From assembly GCA_964601275.1 (NCBI GenBank), contig CAZRMV010000002.1:372001-436000 (forward strand): a stretch of 64,000 nt of DNA. Reading direction: 5' to 3'. The translations under genes and the position numbers were made by a program. This document shows positions 9,255-17,600 of this stretch, piece after piece. Position 1 is the stretch's first letter, and each line of letters opens with the position of its first letter. Source of the DNA: JAOZPE01 sp964601275. Its GTDB lineage: Bacteria > Krumholzibacteriota > Krumholzibacteriia > JAJRXK01. Under the pieces are notes generated by a model. That model had not been told where the DNA came from. It searched no databases and saw only the letters and a list, made by a program, of their open reading frames with translations.

Positions 9255-9753
9255 GGCGACGCCGGGCGGCGATGTTCTGCGCCGCCTGCTTTCCCTGGTT
9301 CACCGCGTTGCGGATCAAACCCATTCCTCCCAGTTCGCCGGCGATGAAGAGATTCTCGACATTGGTCTGGAAGTCTTCGCGCACGTGGGGCAATTCGACT
9401 CCTCTACGGGCCGTCCCGAAGACCAGGCTGATGGCGTCCACGGGGCACGCGCTCATGCATGCTCCTTGACCGATGCAACGGTTCGGTTGGAGCAGGGTGA
9501 AGCGGCCGTGGACGATGCCGATGATCTCCCCTTCCGGACAGGCCTTGGCGCAACCGCCGGATCCGATGCAGCGGTTGGGATCGACCACCGGGTGGAGGGA
9601 AACCGGCTCTCCCATGCCGGCGGCGATCGTCTGTCGAAGCCGCTCCCGGGCGCGCCGGCTCATCCGGTGGTCGTTCCGGAGGTAGCCGGCGACGATGGCG
9701 AGGGAGACGAATCCGACCAGGGCGTAGGCGAGGGCATCGAGGGTCACGGACAT
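9255..9753 (-). pseudogene. Ferredoxin-type 2x[4Fe-4S] protein, C-terminal oxidoreductase domain missing
   Basis: The ATG at 9753 begins one membrane segment (ALVGFVSLAIVAGYL). Two ferredoxin clusters follow: DPNRCIGSGGCAKACPEGEI and PNRCIGQGACMSACPVDAI, each CxxxxxCxxxCP-like with full cysteines. Next come LVFGTARRGVELP and NLFIAGELGGMGLIRNAVNQ. In the related proteins I recall, this linker leads into an FAD/NAD(P)-binding thioredoxin-reductase-like domain of about 300 residues. Here the frame instead runs into the reverse complement of the glycosyltransferase gene just past 9255, with Arg/Pro-rich low-complexity translation and no stop until 8656. I therefore read it as 3'-truncated by a rearrangement. 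It could also be a naturally short ferredoxin with a read-on tail. Confidence 0.62.
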
Positions 9754-10015
9754 CTCCGGATTCTGGTCGTCAGCCGTCTCGCAAGGGGTGTACCCTCTGC
9801 GTGACGACGGGATGGTCGTGCACTCTGGTGGTGCGCGGCATCCTCTCCGTGATGGAGAGTTCCGGTCGGGGTGGCTTGCCCCACAGCCCCCACGTTGCAG
9901 AATACGATCCTCCCGGTGCATCGGGCAACGGCCCAACCCGTTGTCCTGCAGTCAATAAGAGGGTCCGGTATTCTGGATGTCAGGTGTGGGCAAGCGGAGA
10001 ACGGGAGGATCCAGC

Positions 10016-11044
10016 ATGATCTGTTTCGGACTGGTCGGCTGTGGTCAGCACGGAGAGCGCTATCTCCGTCACCTGCAGCGCGATCTGGGCGGGATGGCCC
10101 GGGCCGGTTGCGTCTGGCGGCGTGACACGGGAGAACGCCGGCGCCTGGCGGAGCTCTACGGGGTCGACACGGTGGGGAGCCTGGCGGAACTCGTGTCCCG
10201 CGACGATCTCGATGCCTTCCTGGTGCTGACCCCTCCCGGGCGGCACCTGGAGGAGTTGCGGTTCCTGCTTCCTCTGGAACGGCCCATCCTGGTGGAGAAA
10301 CCGGTGACCGCGACCCTGGACGAAGCGGACGCGCTGTGGCGTGAGAATCCGGGGCTGGCCGACGCTCCCCTGATGGTCGCCCAGACCCTGCGGTTCCACC
10401 CTGCGCTCAGGAAGGCGAAGGAATCGATCGACACACTGGGCCGGGTGCATCGGATCCGCATCCAGCAGCGCCTGGAACCAACGGACCTCGCCTGGCAACA
10501 GGATGAGGCGATGTCGGGGGGAGGATCGGTGACCCTCACCGGAGTCCATCTCTTCGATCTCTTGCGCTGGCTCCTGGGAAGGACTCCCGATGCGGTGATG
10601 GGCCGGGCGCTCATCGTCGAGGGCGCGTCCACCGCGAATCTCTTCGACGCCGCGTTCGAGTACGAGAAGGAGGAGGTGCTGTGCGGCACTGAAGTGAGTA
10701 AGTTCTCCCAGACGCGGTCGTGTGTCCTGGAGATCGTGGGAACGAGGGCGCAATGGGTCGTGGACTACCTCAACGGCACGATCGATCGGATCGAGGGCCG
10801 CACGAGGACCAGGGTGGCCGAGCTGGGGAATCCTCCCACCATCCCGGCGATGCTGGAGACCTTCTGCCGATGCGTCGAGGAATCCCGGCCGATGCCGATC
10901 ACCTTCCACGACGGCCGGGAGAGCGTGCGGATGGCGGCGGCGGTCTTTGCCTCCAGTCGAGAAGGACGGCGGGTCCGCCTGGACGAGCTCGCTCCCGGGG
11001 AGACGCCGGGCGGTGGAGCGCAGAAAGAGGAGAGAGAATCATGA
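10016..11044 (+). CDS. Gfo/Idh/MocA-family NAD(P)-dependent oxidoreductase
   Basis: 342 residues. The ATG at 10016 follows GGGAGG with an 8-9 base spacer; upstream codons in the same frame lack support. The N-terminal Rossmann motif GLVGCGQHGERY and the catalytic-lysine segment VEKPVTATLDEAD identify the family. Its members oxidise or reduce sugars and their nucleotide derivatives, inositols or biliverdin, using NAD(P). The C-terminal alpha/beta domain contains the GGSVTLTGVHLFDLLRWLLG segment typical of the substrate side. Its stop overlaps the next ATG by 4 bases, so it is translated with the FG-GAP-like exported protein. The substrate is unknown; a sugar is most likely. Confidence 0.9.
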   Translation: MICFGLVGCGQHGERYLRHLQRDLGGMARAGCVWRRDTGERRRLAELYGVDTVGSLAELVSRDDLDAFLVLTPPGRHLEELRFLLPLERPILVEKPVTATLDEADALWRENPGLADAPLMVAQTLRFHPALRKAKESIDTLGRVHRIRIQQRLEPTDLAWQQDEAMSGGGSVTLTGVHLFDLLRWLLGRTPDAVMGRALIVEGASTANLFDAAFEYEKEEVLCGTEVSKFSQTRSCVLEIVGTRAQWVVDYLNGTIDRIEGRTRTRVAELGNPPTIPAMLETFCRCVEESRPMPITFHDGRESVRMAAAVFASSREGRRVRLDELAPGETPGGGAQKEERES

Positions 11045-11820
11045 TTGGAAGAAAGGTCGCCGTCCTGGCGCTGGGGCTCGTGCTCCTCTTCGCGCGCGAT
11101 TGCCTTGCCGCGGAGAGCCCACTCGACTACTGGCAGGTGCTGGCGCTCGATCGGGCGGCCTACCGACTGAAGACCATCGCCCTGATGCCGTTGACCGATG
11201 AGCCGGGGCAACTGATGGTCTACGGGGACCGCTATGGATACCTGCGGGTGAACCGGGTCACCGGCAGTGGTGGATTCGAGATCTGGAGAAGCCGCTTGCT
11301 GGACGGGGAGATCTGGGAAGTGATGGTCGAGGACCTCGACGGGGACGGGCGCGTGGAGATCCTGTGCCGGACCCAGGGGGGACGACTCTACGTCTTCGAC
11401 GACCAGTACAACCTTCGCTGGGAGAACCTGCGCGAGGACTACCAGGAGATCACCGCCATGGCCCTGGCGAACATGGACGAGGATCCCGCTTACGAGATCG
11501 TCGTGCTCGGTGACGGCTTCATCGATTTCATCGACGGCAGCGATTTCACCCGGCAGTTCCGGTCGACCCAGAAATACCAGGCCACCGAGATGCTGGTGGG
11601 AAACGTCGACACCGACGCGAACCTGGAAATCGTCCTGAACACGGGCACCGTCCTCGATGCGGTTCGCATGGAACCGAAGTGGAGTACCGAACCTTTCGGT
11701 CAGATCATCGAATTGCTCGATATCGATGGGGACGGGATCGAGGAGGTTCTCGGGTACGAGAACAACCTGCGGATGCGCATCTACGAGGTGGATCTGCAGA
11801 ACGAGAAACCGGTGCGGTGA
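11041..11820 (+). CDS. Exported FG-GAP/VCBS-repeat-like protein
   Basis: 259 residues with a signal peptide (residues 1-21; hydrophobic core, then CLAAES). The body is a series of short repeats carrying calcium-loop-like DxDxDG motifs: VEDLDGDGRVEIL, NMDEDPAYEIV, NVDTDANLEIV and LDIDGDGIEEVL. This spacing of about 45-50 residues resembles the blades of FG-GAP/VCBS beta-propellers, although seven full repeats are not visible. The Cys in the signal region is not in a convincing lipobox. Its start overlaps the preceding oxidoreductase gene (ATGA), which suggests co-expression without explaining why. The molecular role is unknown. Confidence 0.75.
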   Translation: MIGRKVAVLALGLVLLFARDCLAAESPLDYWQVLALDRAAYRLKTIALMPLTDEPGQLMVYGDRYGYLRVNRVTGSGGFEIWRSRLLDGEIWEVMVEDLDGDGRVEILCRTQGGRLYVFDDQYNLRWENLREDYQEITAMALANMDEDPAYEIVVLGDGFIDFIDGSDFTRQFRSTQKYQATEMLVGNVDTDANLEIVLNTGTVLDAVRMEPKWSTEPFGQIIELLDIDGDGIEEVLGYENNLRMRIYEVDLQNEKPVR

Positions 11821-11860
11821 GGCGGGAGGCGCTGCGGCCATCCGGAATCGGCGGCAACGA

Positions 11861-11895
11861 AAAACCCCGTCGCGCAGAGAGCACGACGGGGTCTA
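11861..11895 (-). terminator. Rho-independent terminator for the leftward phosphatase/small-protein unit
   Basis: Stem arms CCCCGTCG (11865-11872) and CGACGGGG (11884-11891) close an 11-base loop. On the minus strand the stem is followed by TTTTT (from the AAAAA at 11860-11864), so it terminates transcription coming from the right. It lies 30 bases past the possible 22-residue gene. Confidence 0.75.
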
Positions 11896-11924
11896 GACAC
11901 TCAGATCTTCGTTGACTGCCTCGA

Positions 11925-11993
11925 TCATTTGCGCAACCACCAGAAGATGTCGACGCTCAGGATGAGGAGGGCTGCGATCGTGGTCGAATCCAT
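11925..11993 (-). CDS. Possible 22-residue single-span membrane peptide
   Basis: A short frame starting at ATG 11993 (sense GAGGGAGCCGTTC then ATG, so a plausible ribosome site 7 bases away) and ending with TGA at 11925. The peptide has a polar N-terminus, a hydrophobic stretch IAALLILSVDIFWWL and a basic RK end, as in small single-span membrane peptides. It sits 74 bases downstream of the membrane phosphatase gene and directly before the terminator, so it would be on the same transcript. No homology can be claimed. The ribosome site, the hydrophobic core and the position inside the transcript are the only evidence; a chance frame of this length is quite possible. Confidence 0.4.
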   Translation of the reverse strand: MDSTTIAALLILSVDIFWWLRK

Positions 11994-12067
11994 GAACGGC
12001 TCCCTCGTTCGGGCCAGGAGCATGCCGGGAGGAGTCCCGGGCCGCTCCGAAACCACTGACGAATTGT

Positions 12068-14578
12068 CTAAACCACCGGTTCTGCAGAAACCGTGCCAGC
12101 CGATCCCTCCTGATGGAACTTGAGAATCAACAGGGTCTTATCATCCGTCGCCTCCCCTTCGGAGAAGGCCTCGACGGCGGCCAGGATGCCATCCCGGATG
12201 GATTCTGCCTGCTTCTCCACCGCGTGGAGCAGTTGCTCGATGAGGCGGGCCAATCCGAATGACTCCTCCCGGGCGTTTTCTTCATCCACCACTCCGTCGC
12301 TGTAGGCTGCGATGACGTCACCCGGTCCCAGACGGATCCAACCGTCGGTGTAGCGGCTGTCACGAAGCGCGCCCAGCACCGGTCCGCCCCGGACCAGGCG
12401 CTCCACCCGGCGATGGGATTTCCGCCACCACAGCGGGGGATCGATTCCGGCGGTGCAGTAGTCCAGGATCCCGGTCTTCGGCTGGAGGATGCCCAGGAAG
12501 CAGGCGATGAAATGGTGCTCGGCGGTCATCGAGTAGACCTGCCGGTTGAGATGCACCGCGATCTCCGCCGCGCTCATCGAGGGCCGCGCGGTCTCCCGCA
12601 GGGCGGCGCGCAGACTGCTCATGAGCAGGCTGGCCGGAACCCCTTTTCCGGAGGCGTCGGCCACCGCGAAGAGGATGCGGTGGTCGGGCAGCTCGAAGTA
12701 GTCGAAGACGTCGCCCCCGACCTCGCGGCACGGAATCATCGCGCCGTTCAGGGTGAAGTTCACGTCGTCCAAAGGGTGATGGGGCAGGAGCTGCCCCTGG
12801 ATCTCCCGCGCGAGGTCCATCTCCGCCGCCACCCGCTCGCGGGCGAGGTCCTCCTGGTGGAGCATGGCATTCTCCAGGGTGGAGCCGGCCTGGTTGATGA
12901 GGATGCGGAAGTGATGGAGAGCCACCTCCGAGTACAGCGAATCGCCCAGCGCCGGACCGATCATGAAGACGGCAAGAGGCCGGTCGCGTCCCCACAGGGG
13001 CGCGATGACGGTCACGTCGGTGCTGCCCACCAGGTGCCGGCTGGCCGGGTCGAGGTGGAGAGGACGGGGCCCGGTCAGTTCGGGTTCGACCAGGATCGGG
13101 GTGCGACGGCGCAGCGCGGCGGCCAGGAGCGATGACCGGGAGGAGAGGGTGGAGGGGGGCGGCAGATGTTGTGTTTCCTCGCAATGGGCGAGAAGACGCA
13201 AGGTTTCGTTCTCGAGCAGGTAGAAGGACCCCGAGCGGGCATGGAGCAAGTCGGTGACGCTGGAGCAGAGGAACGAGGCCAGTTCCTCGGGGGTCCGCGC
13301 CCGGTTCATCTCGACCGCCAACCGTCCCGCGCGGCGGCGCAGTTCGACCTGACCGGGATAGAAGATGCGATCGACCAGCGCGGCCACCTTCCGGCGCGCC
13401 GGGACCGCGCCCAGGCTCAGGGCGAAGATGAGCACGACGATGAGGAGATAGACCAGCCCTCGTTCACTGCCCTCCATCCGCGGACCGGGCAGAAGCAGCA
13501 GGATGGCGGTGATCACCCCGACCGGCAGGGCCAGGGCGACTGCCACCAGGGTCTGTCGGCCGAGATAGGCCAGGTCGATGGTACCGGTGCGCAACAGCGC
13601 CACGCTGAAGGACAAAGGAACCAGCAGCAGGAGGAGAAGGCTGAAATCCTCCAGGGGAACCGGCGAGGACGGCCAGATCTGGCGGGCGACCGTCGCCAGG
13701 GTGATGGGCAGGATGCCCAGCACCATTCCCAACAGGGCCACCCGCAACTTGTTCCACAACACCCAGCGGTTCTCCCGGCGGACCTTCCGGTCGAAGACCG
13801 CGATGGCCGCGACGATGTACACCGCAAACAGCAGCGCGGTCACCAGTCCGGCGGTCTTCACCGTCGGGCTGTCGGGAGGCAATCCGCGCATGTCGATCCA
13901 CAGGTGCCAGACCGCCAAGCCCAGGGGGGGAGCGAGCAGCCAACGGTGCATGGGCTTTCCCACGGTGCCCGCGCCTTCGGGGAAGATGAGGAAGAAACGG
14001 AGGAACACCGCGGGCAAGAGGAGTCCCGCGACGTTGCGGAGCACCGATTCGACCTGCATCACCCAGGGCGAGGGGAAGGTCGGCAGGTCGAGCAGAAGCA
14101 GCGCGAAGAGCAGGCAGATTCCGAAGAAGAGACGTCCGAGAGCGTCCTCCCGGCGGAGATAGGTGACAAAACCCAGGAACAGGAAGAGCAGGCCGATGGT
14201 GGTGGCCAGGAAGTCGCGGAGGCGGCGCCGCACGCTCCGCTCGGCGAGGCGGATCCGGGCGGTATGGGTCTGGGCTCCGCTCCTCAGGGTGAGGGTGACC
14301 ACATCGCCGGCGGAGCGTCCGAAGAACGCGGCCTGGAACGACGCGTAGTTGGGCGTCGGCCGGCCGTCCAGGGCGATGAGAACGTCTCCCGGTTCCACTC
14401 CGGTCGCCGCGGCCGGCCCCAGCGGGCTCACCGACACGATCTCGGTGTCCCGCATGGTGAGGCCGGTATCCGGCCGGCTCCACAGTTCGATCGCCCCGGG
14501 GATCTCCAGGAGGAGCAAGAGCGGCGCGAGTGCCAGCAGCAGGCGGTGCCCCAGGTGCGATGTCGTAGCGCGGGTCAT
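12068..14578 (-). CDS. Membrane-bound PDZ-GAF-SpoIIE (RsbU-type) serine phosphatase
   Basis: 836 residues. Order: an N-terminal membrane anchor (about 10-30), a PDZ domain (about 35-110, with GVEPGDVLIALDG), then a block of 8-10 membrane spans (about 120-400). A GAF-like sensor domain (about 430-600) and a C-terminal PP2C/SpoIIE phosphatase complete it. Phosphatase metal motifs are intact: EVGGDVFDYFEL, VADASGKGVPASLL, AYSDGVVDEE and a TDDKTLLIL end. Such proteins usually dephosphorylate anti-sigma-factor antagonists in partner-switching systems. No anti-sigma, antagonist or sigma gene is nearby, so its target lies elsewhere. The PDZ plus polytopic block suggests it senses an envelope signal. 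It is followed by the possible 22-residue peptide and a terminator. Confidence 0.93.
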   Translation of the reverse strand: MTRATTSHLGHRLLLALAPLLLLLEIPGAIELWSRPDTGLTMRDTEIVSVSPLGPAAATGVEPGDVLIALDGRPTPNYASFQAAFFGRSAGDVVTLTLRSGAQTHTARIRLAERSVRRRLRDFLATTIGLLFLFLGFVTYLRREDALGRLFFGICLLFALLLLDLPTFPSPWVMQVESVLRNVAGLLLPAVFLRFFLIFPEGAGTVGKPMHRWLLAPPLGLAVWHLWIDMRGLPPDSPTVKTAGLVTALLFAVYIVAAIAVFDRKVRRENRWVLWNKLRVALLGMVLGILPITLATVARQIWPSSPVPLEDFSLLLLLLVPLSFSVALLRTGTIDLAYLGRQTLVAVALALPVGVITAILLLLPGPRMEGSERGLVYLLIVVLIFALSLGAVPARRKVAALVDRIFYPGQVELRRRAGRLAVEMNRARTPEELASFLCSSVTDLLHARSGSFYLLENETLRLLAHCEETQHLPPPSTLSSRSSLLAAALRRRTPILVEPELTGPRPLHLDPASRHLVGSTDVTVIAPLWGRDRPLAVFMIGPALGDSLYSEVALHHFRILINQAGSTLENAMLHQEDLARERVAAEMDLAREIQGQLLPHHPLDDVNFTLNGAMIPCREVGGDVFDYFELPDHRILFAVADASGKGVPASLLMSSLRAALRETARPSMSAAEIAVHLNRQVYSMTAEHHFIACFLGILQPKTGILDYCTAGIDPPLWWRKSHRRVERLVRGGPVLGALRDSRYTDGWIRLGPGDVIAAYSDGVVDEENAREESFGLARLIEQLLHAVEKQAESIRDGILAAVEAFSEGEATDDKTLLILKFHQEGSAGTVSAEPVV

Positions 14579-14615
14579 GATGGCTTCCCGGTTCTCTGGC
14601 CTCGACCCCGGCGGA

Positions 14616-17600
14616 TCACTTCAAGAGCACCATGCTCCGGGTCGAGTGGTCTCGGGCCGTGCGCAGCCGGTAGAAGTAGGTTCCCGAGGCGACGGCGCGG
14701 CCCGCGGAATCCCGGCCGTTCCAGCGTACCTGATGTTCTCCCGCCGGCAACACCTCATCGACGAGGGTGGCGACCCTTCGCCCCGTGAGGTCGTAGATCC
14801 TCAGGCTCACCCGTTCCTGGCGGGGCAGCCGGAAGGTGATGACCGTCGCCGGGTTGAAGGGATTGGGCCGGTTTGGCAGGAGCTCGAAGCGGCGGCCGGG
14901 AATCTCCGCGACGCGCAGCGCGACCTCTCCCAGCGCGGCGGCGACGCCGGATCCTTCGCGGAGGTCGATCTGGTACCGAACGCGGCTTCCCGACTTCACC
15001 CCGTCATAGCCGTCGACGAAACGGACCCGCTCACCATCGGACGGGAGGGATCGCGGCGTGCGCGTCTCCCAGGGGGCGTCATCCACCGAACGGCGCACGA
15101 GGTACTCGGCCTGCTCCCGGGATGCGATCCAGCTCAAGACCACGCCCTCTCCGGTCGCGGTCGCCGAGAGATCCGAGACCGCCAGGCCGACTCCACTGCG
15201 GGCCACGGTGGAAAGATGCAGACCCCAGCCCACCAGGCGTCCCGCGTCGCCCAGGGCGAGGTCCTCCACCGCGAGCACCCAGTCCCCCTCGGCGAGTTCC
15301 CCCGCAAAGTCCGGCAGCGATCCCGGTCCGTCGACGGCGGTGGAGTCGGGATACGAGGTCACGAGGTCGTTCTGATCGCCGCCGCTGCGGTTGTGGAGGG
15401 TGACCATGGTTCCGGAGGGACTGGTCAGGGTCACCAGCAGGTCGCTCCGCCAGGGATGCTCGATCTGCACATCCACTTGGACCCGGGACACTTCTCCGGA
15501 GGGCGGAACCCGGATCGTCGAGCGGATCCCGACGGGATCGTTGTCGGGGATCGCGAGATCGGCGGCCTGGGCGAGGTCGATCGTGGTGAGCGGCCGCAGG
15601 GTGAAATCGAGGCCGCCAAGATGCTGGTTGTCCACCAGGGTCGCCGGTCCGGAAGTGGTTTCCCACCCGGCCGGACCCTCGACCCAGACGGTGTAGTTCC
15701 CCGGGTACAGTCCGGTGAGTTGGTAGCTCCCGTCGGCCGCGGTCACCGCGCCCACCCGCGACGGAGTGGCCCACACCCGCGCGCCGGCGGCCGGGCCGGA
15801 GTTCTCCAGGGTCACCACCCCGCTCAAAGAAGCGGTCGGGACCGGTTGGACCGCGGTCAGATAGCGGGCGGTATTCTCGGCCAGCGCGGCCGCCTCGCCC
15901 CGGTCGGCGAGGGTCGAGTAGCGGAAGCACCAGATGACGATCTGCGCGCTGGTGGGATGGGTGTCGTCGTCGTAGACGATGATGCCTCCCGCCGCTGGAT
16001 CCTCCTGGGTGCCGTAGATCACCGTGGCGTCGGCGGTGGGCACCATGGTGTCCTGATCTCCGTAGTTTCCCGAGTCGATACGGGAGAGGGCGGCCGGCAA
16101 CAGGTTCGGATCGGTTCGCAGGGGATGGGCCTCTCCCGCGACGGTGAGCGACAACGAACCGCTCTGGTCTCCGACCCAGCGTCGTGCGTGCAGGACCTCG
16201 GCGGCGAAGTCCGGATCCCGGGGAGCGACCGTCGCGTCGTACCCCACTTCACCCCCTTCGACGAGCAGCTTGCCGCCCTGCTTCACCCACGCCCGGACCG
16301 CCTGGCGGAAAACGGGATCGGCGGCCGGGGAGGTGTTGCCCCCGAAGGAAAGGACCAGGAGATCGTAGGTGTCCCACGCCGCCGGATCGCTCGCCGCCGC
16401 ACTCTCCTCGTCGACGAGGAAGCCGGCTCGACGGAGATCGGCGGCAAGGGAGTCGGCGTCCTGCAGGGCGGCGGCAACGCCCGCGCCGGCTCCGGAGAAT
16501 GCCGGACCGGACGGGCGGGTCCGGGCGGTCACGCCGCCGTCGTTTCTCACAGACTGCCGAGGCTTCTTGTCCGGTCCCCACTTGCCTCGATCGAAGGTCG
16601 ACATCGACAGATCATCGGCGAGCACGAGAACGCGGGGCGGCCTCTCGGTCAGGGTGAAGGTGTGCGGGCCCGACTGCGCCGCATTGCCGTTCTGCGAGGC
16701 GTCAGTGGCCGTCACCACGTATTCGATGGTATCGCCCACCTTCAGCAACTGCGCCGGGTAGGGGAAGGGCGCCGCGTAGAGATCTCCTCCCTGCGGATCC
16801 AGGACGAAGGTGCCGATGTACGATCCGTTGAGCGACCAGCTCACGAAGGCCTGCGCGATTCCGGAGGGATCGGTGGCCTGGGCCACCACCACCGCGGGCC
16901 AGTCCTGCAGGGGAGAATCGCCCAGGGGGACGTGGACCAGGGTGGGGGGAAGGTTGTCGGCGGCCACCCGGAAGGTGTGGACCTTGAGGGGCGCGCCGAC
17001 CGGGGACCAGACCCGCACCCCGATCGAATCGATCGCGGTGATGGCGTACTCGATGCGCGTGTCCTGCCCCGGCCCCGGGATCGACCCGCTCCAGAGGCTG
17101 GCTCCCTCGTCGACCATGGGGACGATGGTCCAGGGATCGGCCGGATTCCACCTCCAGTAGAGCTGTACCGGGTTGGTTGCGGCCAGCGGCTTCCCGTGCG
17201 CGATCCTCGCCTCGACCCGGTAGGGACCCACCAGGTCCTCGGTGCTGCTCAAGGGGGTGTGGAGGATGAGCAGGTCGTAGTTGGGCTGGATGCCCCGGTC
17301 CTGGTAGGCCGCATAGATGGCCGGGGCATGGGTGCTCGAGTACAGCTCCTGGTCCACCAGGAGCATGGCGTCGGCGAAGTCGACGAAGGTGGCGTCGGGC
17401 CCGATATGGAAGAACGATTCGATCACCAGGCGGTCGGTCAGCTGCTGGCCCAGTTCCCCGTGCAGACGCCACCACACCGCCGAGATGATCTCCCCATCGT
17501 CATGGATCTCGAAGTCGATGTCCTGGGGATAGATCTTGCTGCCGTCGGTGCGCCGAAGGAAGGGAGGTGGTCCGGGGTTGTAGGCGGTGGCGTCCCATTC

